Counted from the stretch's first letter, positions 1 through 12,000 are shown. The stretch is 64,000 nt of DNA from Orbilia blumenaviensis (GCA_036872755.1 JAVHNS010000010.1:930001-994000), one strand, 5' to 3'. Notes: generated from the letters alone by a model not told the origin. Made by a program: numbers and translations.

Positions 1-1608
1 GTGGAAGGGGCTGGAGGGGGACGTTTGGAGTAGCGATCTCCTTGAAGACCATTTGCGAGGCGTCGGCATCGTGGATTAGAGGGTCTTGCTGGGAGCGGTG
101 GACGAGGGTGAAGGTTTGGGCGGATTTCTTGTCGCTGTTTTTTTATATCAAAAGGTTAGTTTTATATAGTCAGTTCACTTTGAGTAATTGTTATATGTGG
201 AAGCTGGGCTTGTAGCGTATAATAGACAGACAGCGGACGGACAGCAGATGGAGCCCCCCCCCCCCCCCCTCTCCCTCTCTCTCTGTATTACCGTAGAGGG
301 GGGAACGGTGCGTTCCCTGGACCGTCTGTTAAGCTCAAGTCTCATCTTAAAACTGAGCTTGGCCGCGCAACAAAGGTACATTTAAAAGCGACGTCAAAGA
401 TGTCCTTAAAGCGTAAGAGGATCCTCCAAAAACGTAGGTACCGTAGGCGCACACCCCCCCTTTCGTATACCGTAGAGGAAGGGGGAACGGTGCGTCCCCC
501 GGGCCATCCACTGGGCGCAAGTCTGTTTTAAACTGAGCTTGACCGTGATAAAAAGACACATTGAAGCGATGTTTAAATGTCTTCATCGCTATCAAGCTTG
601 AGCTGTTTTTGAGACGGGCTTGCGTCTAGGAGGCGGCTTAGGAACACACCGTCCTCTGCCTCCCCCCCCTTCTATATATACGGCCTCATGCATAGGCTTC
701 CCGCGGCAACAGTAGGAGTTGACACCCACCACGAGGGAGGGAAGTGACGGCGATAACCGCGGTTATCGTATGTATGTATCGCAGAGGGGACGCAAGAAGT
801 TGGTCTTAAATTGGGCTTTGGCGTGGCGGTAAATGGTATTGTATGGGGAGGGGGGGTTTGGTGCGTTTTCTCTTGTTTTTTTAAGGAAGAGCCCTATCTT
901 CCCTCTTTGATCCTTGATATGCCTTTGTTGATATCGCATATCGCTGTCAAAGCCTCGGTTTGTTTGAGACTTATTATTGACTGGCTTTGGGTCTGACGGA
1001 CTATCCCAGAAAACCGCACCATTCCCCCCATATATAGGATGGTACGTTTTCTGCGCTGGTGAAAAAGAAGACAAAAAGAAGAAGAAAAGGAAATCGGTCT
1101 TTAAATAAATAAATAGATAAATGGGGGTTGACAGCGGCAATAACGACATAGGAAGAGAGAAGGCACAAGCAAAAGAGGGGTCTTCAAAAATATAACGGTT
1201 TCCCGGGGGTATATACCGTAGGTGGGGGAGTGGTGGGGGGGGATGGCAGACTTGGTAGAAACATACATATCCGGGGTTCCAGGTCTGTCCCATAGCTTAA
1301 CGTAAAAAAAAAAAAAAAAAAAAAGAAGAAGAAGAAGAAGAAGCTATAATGAAAGCCCTCCGTATCCCAGGCTAGGAATTATAGCCTTATTTTTTCAAAT
1401 TTTTTTTTTATGTCAAAGCCTGCGAAGATAGACCTGGACCTTGGAAAGCCGCGGGGTGGGCAATATTTCTACCACAAAGTCCGCTGGGGAGTCTGCCATA
1501 TATCCACACGGTACCTAGCAAATAAAGTAAAATAAAATAAAGCAAAAATAAAAATAAGATAGAATAAAATAGAGGGGTGGTCACTGACATCCATCTCTTC
1601 TTCGGCAT
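1..1608 (-). CDS. LTV1: Ltv1-like 40S ribosome assembly/export factor (5' part, truncated by window edge)
   Basis: Partial gene. Exon 1 (1589-1608) encodes only MPKKRW plus two bases (AT). Exon 2 (1-134) continues ...IDKKSAQTFTLVHRSQ, then QDPLIHDADASQMVFKEIA. The join uses a GTCAGT donor at 1588 and an ACAG acceptor at 135, and restores an Ile codon. The VHR...DP...D.DAS pattern is the conserved N-terminus of Ltv1, an assembly and nuclear-export factor of pre-40S subunits that works with Enp1 and Rps3. The family assignment rests on about 50 residues. The odd feature is the intron of about 1454 bp, far longer than every other intron here and full of diverged repeats. The small first exon could also be joined through an extra micro-exon that I cannot see. 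The gene is divergent from LSG1, with 515 bp between the two start codons. The rest lies to the left of the window. Confidence 0.8.
135..1588 (-). repeat. Oversized LTV1 intron carrying degenerate repeats of about 180 bp
   Basis: This stretch has no coding ORF of its own. At least two clear direct copies of a unit are seen, starting near 285 and 465: both begin TACCGTAGAGG and contain GGGGGAACGGTGCGT, then an AAACTGAGCTTG(G/A)CCG core. A more diverged third copy lies around 790-830, and a TACCGTAGG remnant near 1214. The copies read as recurring GQAQFKT-like peptides on the minus strand, but with stops, so this is repeat structure rather than a gene. Poly-A/poly-T tracts (for example 1302-1324, 23 A on the plus strand) and C and G homopolymers are dense. 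The copies look like old tandem or transposon-derived sequence inside the intron. Confidence 0.6.
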
Positions 1609-2123
1609 TTTGTCGGTTCGTTTGTTAAAAGGTAAGCTGGTGGAAAGAAGAGCTTCAAGCTTGGAGCTTCGATTGAGCTTTGAGAAGTCGGGTTTTTGAT
1701 TGATATTGATGTTGTTATTGGCTGTGGGGTCTGGGGTCTGGGGTCGGTTGGTCGGAGATAATTTCTGATGGTGACAGCGACCGGGTATGGGGCGGGTTTC
1801 GTGCTTTGTAATTATGGCGATGATTAATGATGATTGATCGATGATGATGATGATGGTCGAGTTGTGTGGAGATCCGATTAAGAAAAAAAAAAGGTTTGGA
1901 ATGTGAAGGAAAAAAAAAAAAAAGTCGTCTAGCTGGGTAGCTACCTTGTAGAGCTCAGCTTAGAAATCGGTCACACACCTCCCCTCAAAAAAAAAAAAAA
2001 AAAAAACTCTGCTTCTCCAGAATAAAAACAACCATCAACAAAAACATCATCACCACATCTTTTTTATTTTTCAAACCAGCATTCTAGGAAGGTTTTCGAG
2101 TTGGAAAAGTTAAGAGAGAAGAG
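1609..2123. promoter_or_regulatory. Shared divergent promoter region of LTV1 and LSG1
   Basis: A 515-bp interval lies between the two start codons of divergent ribosome-assembly genes. It holds several poly-A runs (about 1883-1892, 1911-1923, 1988-2006) and a GATGATGATGATGATGG run near 1842, but no convincing ORF. Poly(dA:dT) tracts are typical nucleosome-depleting elements of fungal housekeeping promoters. Co-regulation of the pair is inferred from arrangement only. Confidence 0.5.
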
Positions 2124-2276
2124 ATGGGCTTGCCAAAGGCCAAGAACATGGAGGGCCTCGGCCGCACCCTCATGAACGACAAGTTTGGCGGGGCATCGCG
2201 GGGCTCCCGTGGCGGCGGTGCGAAGTCCCGTCGCAGGAACGGCGACGGCAGCGAGCGGGTATGTTTTTCCCCACAA

Positions 2277-2308
<32 letters not shown>

Positions 2309-4358
2309 CCCTGCTGCTGCTGCTTCAATATCGTATTGTCTTATATTATAATATTATACACTGGCTAACCATTGTGTAAACTATGGGATTTAGTACACCA
2401 CCACCCACAAAGAGGCCGACTGGGTCAAAATGCGCAGCATCACCGAACAGCAAGCCCTCGACGAGTTCCTGTCCACCGCCGAACTCGCAGACACCGACTT
2501 CACCGCCGAGAAGATGAACATCAAGATCATCCACAGCGACCAGATAAACCCCTATCTCCTCTCCGCCGACGAGGAAAAGACAAAAAAACACAAACACAGA
2601 GCCAACGCCGGGAAGCTAACCGTCCCCCGCCGACCCCACTGGGATGAAAATACCACCCCCGCAGAACTCGAAAGGATGGAGAAGGACTCCTTTTTGGATT
2701 GGAGGAGGGGACTGGCCGAGCTGGCTGAGAATAATGATCTCTTGCTTACGCCGTTCGAGCGTAACCTCGAGGTCTGGAGGCAGCTGTGGAGGGTTATCGA
2801 ACGCTCCGATCTGGTCGTGCAGATCGTCGATGCTAGAAATCCCCTGCACTTCAGAAGCGAGGACTTGGAGAATTATGTCAAGGAGATCGACCCCCTGAAA
2901 AAGAATTTGCTATTGGTCAACAAGGCGGATATGATGACTGAGAGGCAGCGGGTGCAGTGGGCCGACTACTTCGAGAGGGAAGGTGTTGACTATAAGTTCT
3001 TCTCCGCCGCTTTGGCGAAGGAGAGCAACGAGGAAGGGGCTAGTGATGATGACGACTACGAAGATTATGACGATGAAGAAGAAGTCGACGATGGGCGGCT
3101 ACCGCAGGGGCCCGAAGACCTGAAGAATTCAAGTGGAGAACAACATGAAGAAGATAAAAAAGTTGAGGAGGAGGATGAGGAGAAATCTCTCATCGCCGCC
3201 GCCAAAAATCTCACAGTCTCCGCCGAAGAAAAAGAGGAAGAAGACCCCAGGACCCGCATCATAACCGTCGACGAGCTCGAAGCAATCTTCCTCTCCCACG
3301 CCCCATCCATCCCCCAAACCTCATCCGACGCCGCCTCCACCTCCACATCCCCCTCCGACCCCCACCAACCCCGCAAAATCAACGTCGGATTGGTAGGCTA
3401 CCCCAATGTCGGCAAATCCTCCACCATAAACGCCCTCATCGGCGCCAAAAAGGTGTCAGTCTCATCCACCCCCGGCAAAACCAAACACTTCCAAACAATC
3501 CACCTCTCCCCATCCGTAATGCTCGTCGATTGTCCGGGTCTCGTGTTCCCGAACTTTGCAACCACGAAAGCGGACCTAGTCTGCAACGGCGTCCTCCCGA
3601 TCGACCAGCTTCGAGAGTTCACCGGTCCGGCGGGATTGGTCGCCCAACGTGTGCCCAAATCATATTTGGAAGGTCTATACGGAATAACCATCACCGTCCG
3701 TCCACCGGAAGAAGGCGGTACCGGGATCCCCACCGCGTCGGAGATGTTAATGGCCTACGCCCGAGCCCGTGGGTTTACAAAAACGGGGAGTGGAAGGAAT
3801 TGGGATGAATCCCGTGCTGCGAGGTTGATTCTGAAAGACTATGTTAATGGAAGACTACTGTTCTGTCATCCTCCGCCCGCGGATCCGGAGATTGATGGGA
3901 GGGAGTTTAATAAGGAGTTGTATGATATTGAAAGACTTCCTGCGAGGCGAAGGGAGGCGATATTGGCTGCTTCTGCGGCGGCGGCGGCACAGTCGCCGTC
4001 GATAGCGGATATTAATGAGGATGGAACCATATCCACCTCTACTAATACATTATCGCTAGACGATGAAATGGTATCACTTAACCCAGCGGCGGCAGAAAAG
4101 GGAACTAAATCAAAAAACCTGGATAAACAGTTTTTCAAATCCATGGGGGCCGGCGGGCATATAAAGACGCCATACCACTATGTTGCGGCAGGGAGGACGG
4201 GCAGCCCGGGTGTTGGTGGCGGCAAGGCGCTGACGGGGAGGAAGGCGAAGTTGGTGGCGGCGCTGGAGAAGGGGGTTGATCCGGCGGATTTGAAGGAGGG
4301 GAAGATGCATTTCAAGGCGGCGAGGGCGAAGCACAGGACGAATACTGTTGATGACTGA
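2124..4358 (+). CDS. LSG1: Large-subunit GTPase 1 (60S export/maturation GTPase)
   Basis: Two exons, 2124-2258 and 2394-4358, joined in phase 0 (donor GTATGT, acceptor TTTAG); product about 699 aa. Lsg1 is the cytoplasmic circularly permuted GTPase that releases the Nmd3 export adaptor from pre-60S subunits. The permuted motif order is visible: G4 NKAD at about residue 221, then G1 GYPNVGKSS at about 380 and G3 DCPG at about 424. The first exon gives a basic Gly/Arg/Ser-rich N-terminus, and the C-terminus is Lys/Arg-rich (KAKLVAALEKG, then HFKAARAKHR). Between G4 and G1 sits a very acidic insert of about 50 residues (Asp/Glu runs, residues about 262-310), as in fungal orthologues. Yeast Lsg1 is about 640 aa, so the length fits. 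The intron contains a TCTA microsatellite. Confidence 0.95.
2277..2308. repeat. (TCTA)n microsatellite in the LSG1 intron
   Basis: About eight consecutive TATC/TCTA tetranucleotide units lie just downstream of the 5' splice site of the LSG1 intron. It is followed by CTG/CTT triplets and an AT-rich tract before the acceptor. It does not touch coding sequence. Confidence 0.9.
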
Positions 4359-4669
4359 GCAAAAGTTTTTTTAAGTAAGAGGGTGTATCTGTACTGATAT
4401 GAGTAATGCTTTTGTTTTCTTGTTTTTAAAAGGCGTTTGAGCAGGGACGATTCATCTACGGGGCTGGGTTTTTGAATGGTACTATCTCTCTCTCTCTCAC
4501 ACACACACACGTTCATTACGTTCTCTGTTGATATTATATACCTAGTAGCCAATTCGAATGCATTTATGAGGCATGAAGATTTACTCAAAATCGCTTGAAT
4601 TCATAGTAACCCCGCGTATGGTATCGTAATATAGTACAATGATATAAGCATAGAAAGTGATATAATCCA
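4359..4669. other. Convergent 3' intergenic region LSG1/FAF1
   Basis: A 311-bp interval separates the two facing stop codons. It contains a CT repeat followed by (AC)n around 4483-4510 and AT-rich sequence suitable for polyadenylation on both strands. No gene seen. Confidence 0.6.
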
Positions 4670-5587
4670 TCATACCCTCATCGCCGCCACATCCCGCCGA
4701 CTCAGCCTCAACTCCCCGCCTCTAAACTTCCCAACCTTAGCATGCCCCACCCCCGCATCCCTCCCCTCTCCCCTCCTCCTTTCCTGCCTCTCCTTATTCT
4801 TCCGCCTCTCCTTAGCCCTCTTACTCTCCTTATCAACCACGATTCCATTCTCCTTCGCTTCCCGTTTGAACTTTTCTTCCTTCAGCCTTTGTTTGGCCTT
4901 CATACCCTTCTGTATCGCTATCGGTATATTCCCGCCGCTTTTTAGGGGGTTACCGCCGAGGGAGACGATACGGGATTCGATAGCCTTATGACGGTTTTTG
5001 GGGGTGGAGTGGGTTAAGGTCTTGTGGTCGAGGAGGTGGGATTCGGTGAGGAGGGTGTGTAGGGCTATGTCGTTTTTGAGGTTGAGGGCTTCGGTTGCGG
5101 CTTCGGTTTTTGAGAGTTTGGATGATTGTTGTGATGATTGTGATTTTGCGGGGGTATTTAGGGAGGAAAGGGGGGGTTTTGAGGACATGAAGGTTCTTGG
5201 GGAGGGTTTTGTGGTGGGAGGGGGGCCGCGGCGGGAGAAGTCGTAGGATATTATTTCGGGGGCTGTGGTGGTGGTAGCAGTAGTGGTTTCGTCGTTTTGG
5301 TCGTCGTCGTCGTCTTCTTCGTCATCGTCATCGTCGTCTTCATCTTCATCATCATCTTCTTCTTCCTCATTGGAAGAAACGTCATCTTTCCTCCTCCTCT
5401 TCTTCAACGACCCAGCAGCAGCAGCAGCGCTGTCATCTACAGAAGCCGGTATAACAGGCGCCACATCTATCCTTCCAAACCTGGCCTCGAAATTGGCGCG
5501 GAAGATGGCGTTGATGGCGTCTTGGTTCGATGGTTCCTTCGCATCCTCTGTGGATGCGGATGCGGGTGTGCGCTTTCGTTTCGGCAT
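4670..5587 (-). CDS. FAF1: Faf1-like 40S ribosome-assembly protein
   Basis: Single-exon ORF of 305 aa. Faf1 (C1orf131 in animals) is a nucleolar factor of the small-subunit processome needed for 18S rRNA maturation. The N-terminus MPKRKR is basic. A segment DAINAIFRANFEARFG resembles the family's start (FRKHFESQF-like). Residues about 70-105 are almost pure Asp/Glu. The C-terminal half contains the conserved basic block, with GGNPLKSGGNIPIAIQKGMK and then Lys/Arg-rich helices (KQRLKEEKFKREAKENG). The C-terminus is Arg-rich. Assignment rests on this architecture and block; the acidic tract is low-complexity and says little. It is convergent with LSG1 and lies downstream of the acyl-CoA dehydrogenase on the same strand. 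Confidence 0.8.
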   Translation of the reverse strand: MPKRKRTPASASTEDAKEPSNQDAINAIFRANFEARFGRIDVAPVIPASVDDSAAAAAGSLKKRRRKDDVSSNEEEEDDDEDEDDDDDDEEDDDDDQNDETTTATTTTAPEIISYDFSRRGPPPTTKPSPRTFMSSKPPLSSLNTPAKSQSSQQSSKLSKTEAATEALNLKNDIALHTLLTESHLLDHKTLTHSTPKNRHKAIESRIVSLGGNPLKSGGNIPIAIQKGMKAKQRLKEEKFKREAKENGIVVDKESKRAKERRKNKERQERRRGEGRDAGVGHAKVGKFRGGELRLSRRDVAAMRV

Positions 5588-6171
5588 CTTTTTTTTAAAA
5601 AAAAAAAAAATTTTATATATGGGGTATATGATGACTGTGGGTAGTGGTTGTGGTTGTGATAAGGTAGTTGGAAAAAAAAAGAAAATTTTTGATGATGCGC
5701 ACGGCTGAATTTAATTTTTTTGGGGGGGAGTTTTGCGCCGGGTGAATGCGGCCCATGTGGGATGCTTGCAAGCAACCCAAGCAAGATATGCCAGGCAAGG
5801 GTGAGCTACAGCACCAGGCAGCTCCCCTCCCCCCCAAGCTTAGCTAAGTAACCATAACCGTAGGTAAGTTGAGCTTTGGATTAACTACCTAATAGGTATT
5901 TGCTTAAGTAGATTTTTGGGTCACTATTTGGGATCTAGATACCTATATATAAATAATTGAAAAATGCGAGTTTATCTTGAGCGCGCCGTTCGGAAACTTC
6001 ATGTAGAATTTGCTATGGTACAGACGGATAAACGTCGGTGGCTTTGATATAATATGATATCAACTATCCCACCGGAACAAAAAAATAGAATAAGTATACC
6101 GCCCCGGTTTACCGAGCGAGTATCAAAAAACAAAGAGACACATGCGGAAGGATATAAAAAAAGGTGTGTAT
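5588..6171. other. Intergenic region upstream of FAF1
   Basis: A 584-bp interval between FAF1 and the acyl-CoA dehydrogenase stop codon. Poly-A/poly-T tracts lie directly before the FAF1 start (5588-5612 and 5670-5690). A GC-containing stretch with AAGCAACCCAAGCAAG-like direct repeats lies around 5770-5830. No coding region was recognised. Confidence 0.5.
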
Positions 6172-7742
6172 CTACAAAACCGACCGCCCCTCAATCTTCC
6201 ACAACCTATACATCTCCTCCCTCTTCTTCTCCTGCGCCGCATGCCTCTTCATAATCTCCTCAGCCCTCTTATTCTCATTCCTCCCCATCTGCGCAAGATG
6301 CACCTCATCCGGCCCATCCGCGATCCTCAACGTCCTCTGACCAGCCCACATCCTCGCCACCGGGAAATCCTGACAAACCCCGCCAGCCCCATGCGCCTGC
6401 ACAACTTTATCAATAATATCCACCACAGTCCTCGGCACCACGATCTTTGCCATCGCAATCTCCCTCAACGCAGCCTTAGCATCAACCCTATCAATCTTAT
6501 CCGCCGCATTCAACACCAACAACCGACAGCTATCGATCGCAATTCTTGACTCCGCGATCCATGTACGTATGGTGCCGTGCTCGCTTATGAGTTTTCCGAA
6601 GGTACGTCTGTTTGGGTCGTTTACGCGTGCGATCATGTAGTCTAGTGCTCTTTCGGCGGCTCCGATTGAACGCATGCAGTGGTGGATTCGGCCGGGGCCG
6701 AGACGGCCTTGGATGATTTCGAAACCGCGGCCTTCGCCGAGGACGAGGTTGGATTTGGGGACGCGGACGTTGATGAAGCGGACTTCGGCGTGGCCGTGGG
6801 GTGCGTCTTTAAACATTATCATAAAAATATTAGTATGGGGGAGTTTTTTTTTTAGGAGGGGAAAGGGGAGGGCTTACCATCATAGCCGTAGACGTGAAGC
6901 GGGCGAAGAACGGTGACGCCGGGGGTGTTCGCCGGAACGATAACCACGGATTGCTGCTTAAACGCGTCGGTGGAGATGTTGTTCTCCGACTTGCACATGG
7001 TGATGTACACCGCGCAGCGGGGGTCGCATGCACCCGAGGACCACCATTTCTAAAAAAAAATCATCCATTAACAAAAAACCCTTCCCCCAAAAAACACAGT
7101 AAAAGGTAGGTAGGTTAGTGGGTAAACACTCACAGTCCCATTAAGCACCAAACTATCCCCCTCAACCCTCATCTTCATATCAATATTCTTCGCATCAGAA
7201 CTCGCCCTATACCTCTCCGTCATCAAGAAAGCACTCCTAATCTTCCCCTCCAAAAGCGGCTCCAACCACTCCCTCTTCTGCGCCTCATTCCCATACTTCG
7301 CCAAAACCTCCATGTTACCCGTATCAGGCGCAGAACAATTCATGCTCTCGGAAGCAACGTGTGAACGTCCTAATATTTCTGCCATGAGGCCGTATTCTAG
7401 GTTTGTGAAGCCCGCGCCTTGGGAGTAGTGGGTTTTGGAGAGGAAGAGGTTCCAGAGTCCTTGGGAGCGGGCTTTGGATTTTAGATCATCGATTATGGGG
7501 GGGTAGGATTTCCAGCGGAGGGTGGGGTCTTGGGAGATTTGGGCTTCGTAGATGGAGTCGGCGGGGATGCATTCTGTTTCGACGAAGTGGTCGATCTAAA
7601 ATTTTATTATTAGTATTTTAAGTTGGTAATGTTTTTGTTTGGGGATGGGATTGGAGGGGGATTGGGGAATTACCTTCTTGAGATACTCCCTGGCACGGGG
7701 AGATACCCGGTCCTGAACGATAGCTGGGATCTCGTACGGCAT
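6172..7742 (-). CDS. Acyl-CoA dehydrogenase (ACAD10/11-like)
   Basis: Four exons (7674-7742, 7134-7595, 6878-7049, 6172-6806) give about 445 aa with all junctions in phase. It is a flavoprotein that would oxidise acyl-CoA to enoyl-CoA in mitochondrial or peroxisomal fatty-acid breakdown. Family marks: [17 protein letters not shown] in the N-terminal helical part, [11 protein letters not shown] in the beta domain, and [20 protein letters not shown], then [20 protein letters not shown] in the C-terminal helical domain. These most resemble the dehydrogenase domain of ACAD10/ACAD11 and fungal homologues; the kinase-like domain of ACAD11 is absent. Oddity: the usual MTEPxVASSDATN flavin-binding motif reads [13 protein letters not shown]. 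The C-terminal SVL is not a clear peroxisomal PTS1. Substrate chain length cannot be read. Confidence 0.88.
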
Positions 7743-9056
7743 TGTGTAATAGCTCTTAGCTTTAACTTGAATAACCGAAGTCGACTTTTAAAAAAACGGA
7801 AGAGAGAGAGAGAGATAGAGGTAATACGGTAGAGAATAGAATACAGTAACAAGAAGAAATAAATAAAGAAAGGAAGAAGTTCGAATTCCCTTGAAAAACA
7901 AGAAACTGAGGCAGGGTGGTCTTTAATATAATAAGTTCCTTCCTTCGTTCTCCCCGCAAAAGCTAGAGGACCTTGGTTAAAAAAAAGAGATGTCCCAAAA
8001 CAACCGAGCTGCCGAGTTTAGAAATCTAGTTAACTGTACGGGAGTACGGTTTTTTTACATATGAGAACGTGAAATCCGGGGGAAAACCTAAATCTAAGGT
8101 AGTAGTGGTGGTGTGTGTGGGGGGGAAGAGGGAAGGGAAGGGAAAGTATGTAGCTTATTCTCGGGCCATCGTCACGTCGTCCTCTTTTTGGAGAGGGAAT
8201 GATGTCCCCTCGGTACGGAGTCGCCGTCGGCTTAAACTTGGGGAGAGGAGTGGGTGACACCAAACTCGCAAGCGTGTTTTGGGGCGGCTGTCTTTGGGGG
8301 CTTAAAAAAATTCCCGAAAACGGCTCGGCCGCTTTGGGAAACACCACACTGCACAACACAAAACAAATTTCATTTCCGTTTTTCGTGATGTGGTGCCCAA
8401 TGGGTTGGAGCATGTGGCGGTTGATGGTGTGGTAATGCTATCATAATTCTTGATCATGAGGTTTTTAGTGGTTGAAAATTAGATGGATTGGATGAAAGAG
8501 TATAGTTAGAATATGTTCTTTGTAGATGCCGGGTTGTGGTAGATCTGTCGAATGTACGGCTCGGACAGCGCCTCGGCTCAGCCGTGTTGGCTAGTATATG
8601 GCGGTGCCCAACGTTGATAAATCTTGACGATGGGGACATACCTTACGGGAGAAATGGAAGACTTAGTTGAAAGTTTCTGCGGCTCAAATTGATGTATTTC
8701 GTTGCCAACATAAAATTAAGGAATATACTGGTCTCGTTGGAACCAGACAACACGAGACCAGAATATACCCGAATAAATTAGTACACTAAAAAAAAGAAAG
8801 AAAACTTGTAAATAGACAAATTGTTAAACAGAAAACATTGCGGAAAGGTATAGTGAATTTCAAGACATGGGTTCGTATATGTATATATAAACCAATTGAT
8901 ACCTATAGCTAGTAGCGTGCCAGATCTATGAATACGAAAACAGCCGGATACATAGTATCGATATTCAGCATCGTGGTGAAGAAAGCCTGCTGACTTCACA
9001 ATGCGTGGGTGAATACGCGAATTTCCAACATAAGTTTGATAGAGCGGCCGGCTGTA
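7743..9056. other. Gene-free interval
   Basis: A 1314-bp interval upstream of the acyl-CoA dehydrogenase and downstream of the NLR stop codon. It contains an AG microsatellite near 7800-7822, a GTGGTGGTGTGTG run near 8105-8118 and AT-rich sequence towards the NLR 3' end. The short ORFs have no recognisable features. Confidence 0.5.
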
Positions 9057-12000
9057 CTAACTGTCAACCTCGTCACGATCAGTCTCGTAACTGTCTGTCT
9101 GACCAGAGTTGTAACCATCTGTATATTCGTCAACATGATCAACTGTCTCTTCAGGAATTTCTTTATCTTCATAGAAGCAGTAGGATTGGTCCTCTTTAGG
9201 CTGTTTTCGGGTTAGTCCAAGTTCTTTCGCGAGTACCTCCAAGTCTATCTTTAAGATATAAATTCTCCCATCACCATCTGGGACCGAGGCTACATCATCA
9301 TATAAAACAACGATGAGCCCATCTTGAGTACAAGTGTACTTTTTCGGTCGGTATAAAGATGGAACCCAAAGAATTCTACGAGCGCCGAGCCAAAACCAAT
9401 CATTCCAAAAGTACAGAGACGGGAACTCGTCAGAGTCAGTCTCATGTGTCTTAATTAATTCGTATCGCGTCTCGGGGGCCAAGTCAACTAGACTGATATT
9501 ACCAGGAAACTCAGAACTCGAATTTGTCTTGTCATTATTCGATTCGGTCTTGAGTGGCTCCACTACCCAGTCTTTACGTGCGCAAAGTGGCTTGGCTGTG
9601 AATAGTCCTGGCTTTCGACTTTGTGTCGTATGGTTCCAACAGACCAGTTTTGGCCCAGTCTCGTAGTATACGACGCTTCGTTTGCAAGGTCCTGGCCCAC
9701 AGTTGTGGTCAACAGCGTCTGAGACTGAGGCTAGTCTCGGCCCCAAACGCCATCTACATGATTTTTCGAGTACAAACAATGTCCTTGTCAACTTCGCATG
9801 GTATTCCGGTTGTTCTTCGCCCGGTAAAATGGAGTAGATGCTTACAGGAGCGTCCAGATAGCGTTGGATTAGTAGTCCCTCTTCAAGGTGTATGCTCAAG
9901 CAACAATTTCCCGGACAAAAAGATATTTGGCTAGGGATTGCAAACCGCTCCAAATCTGTGTAGTGGACTATACCTCTCACCATATCATAGGTATACAGTG
10001 CTCTACCTTGATGAACAGCCACAACGCGTCCATCCCTGGAGAATGAAAAAGTTATACGCTGCTGTAAATCGAAACGAGGCATAATGCACGTGATTGCCCC
10101 TGAGAGAGAAACCTGGAGAGAGAAACCGTCTTGCTTTTTCCGTATTTTCGGGAAAATACAACATATAGAGCCCTGACTCACATACACTATAGCTGGGCTG
10201 TTGGGTAAAATGGCCATTGCGATGATGGGCATATTATGTGCTGAACGCAAGTACCGAGCTGTACCTAGCTGGGTTGGATTCTTTGTATCTGTTTGGAGTG
10301 CATGAACATGAAACCAGATTTCAGGAATATGGATACCGATATTGCTTCTGTTCCGGTACACGACTGTCCAAAAAAATAGGTACTGATCCTTCTGGGAAAA
10401 TACGATAGAGGTAACCTGTTGAGAGAATCCTGCGTCGCCCTCAACCCTAGCACTGATTCTTTGAAAAACCGTTTGGTCTTTCAAGTTCCACACACATATT
10501 TCCCCAGGATTTTTCGCTGTTGATACTGCTACTTTAGCTTTGTCATTCGAGAGGACAGGTGCGGGAGTCAGATCCCAAGAGCCGGGATTTAGTGGGGCTT
10601 CCGAACTAGCATCGGAAATATTGGATGGAATGAGGGCTCCATTGTCTCGGTCCCTGTTGTTTTGACCCCCGTCGCCTCGGGCTCTCATAGGAATTAAATA
10701 TTTTATCACATTGGAAAATGGATGTCTATTGACCCAGGACAGCGCCCTTCTGGCAGGATGCATTGACCTTGGTGATAGTAGGCTAAGGTTTGATGGCACC
10801 CCCTCCGGCTTGGCCGGCTTGGGAGGACTAGGAGTAGATGACGACGGTGGCGACTTCCAGCAGCCCTTCGTACTCCATGCAGATAGACCGAACCTAGAAA
10901 CCATTACTAGAATACCTTCAGTCTCCGATAGTGCGGGCGACCAATGGCATTGGCGACTAACTTCCCACGGTATCGTCAGCGGAACAGAATCGCCCGTCGT
11001 GGAGTCCCAGATAATCCAATAGTAATAAAGATCCTTCCTTTCCTCACTAGAGCAGCATAATATATGAGTATCAGAAATGCGTGTGTGAAAAGCCCAACCA
11101 GGAATGTCTTGACCCCGATTCGTAAGTCCCCGTATGCCGGTACCGACGCTGAGTAGCTCTACTTTCCTAGAATTCGAGTCTCCATATTTCACAGTGCAGG
11201 CAAACACAGTATGCTTTTGAAGGAGGCAGGAGCTCTCGATTATCCCAGAAAACTCAAAGTAACCTATGAGCATACTATTGGAGAGTTTGGGATCACTTCG
11301 TCGAGGCTGGTTTACGAGACCAGAGAGTTCCCAAATTTCAATAACATTGACAACGACGGGATCGGAATTATAGTTCAGTCTCCCCGTGTCCAAATATAAA
11401 CCCGATATGACCAAACACTCTCCATCGTGCGAGAAATATATCGATAGTCTTAATCCGCGGGTCGACAGGCGCCTGGGATGGGGTAAAAAATATTTAGTAC
11501 AGGCCTCTGAAAGGGGCCTGAAATTATAGAGTAGACGCGCTGTCCGTACATCCCATACGCGTACCTCGGCGAAGAATTGTCCCGGAATGTTGAAGTCGTT
11601 CCAGATCCACTCCAGGCCGTCGTGATCTTCTGAAATAGCTATCGTTGCAAAAAAGTCGCCATCAGAGGAGAACACCATATCAACGATATCTCCACGAGGC
11701 GAGCGTACATTAGGCACCTCGGCCCGACTTGGTCCCCATGATATCTGGCCTATTCCAAAAAATACGATGTCCTTAGATTCGACCCTGGCAGAATGTTTGC
11801 CACACGGCGACACAACCAAAGAATTGTATACCCTTCCTTGATTCTCATGCTCGCACCACCCCACGGATCTCGAATCCCGCTTCCAGTGTCTTGTCATAAA
11901 TGTATCATAATCACAGCCCTGAGTCAAAAAAGAAAGGGATTTAAGCCAACCCTCCCATTCCCGAGCAGCTATGTCGAAATAGGAAAAATAGTCGATATAG

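Noticed and set aside
5265..5708. Ser-rich plus-strand ORF antisense to FAF1
   Set aside because: It is the complement of the Asp/Glu run in FAF1; the acidic frame is the real one.
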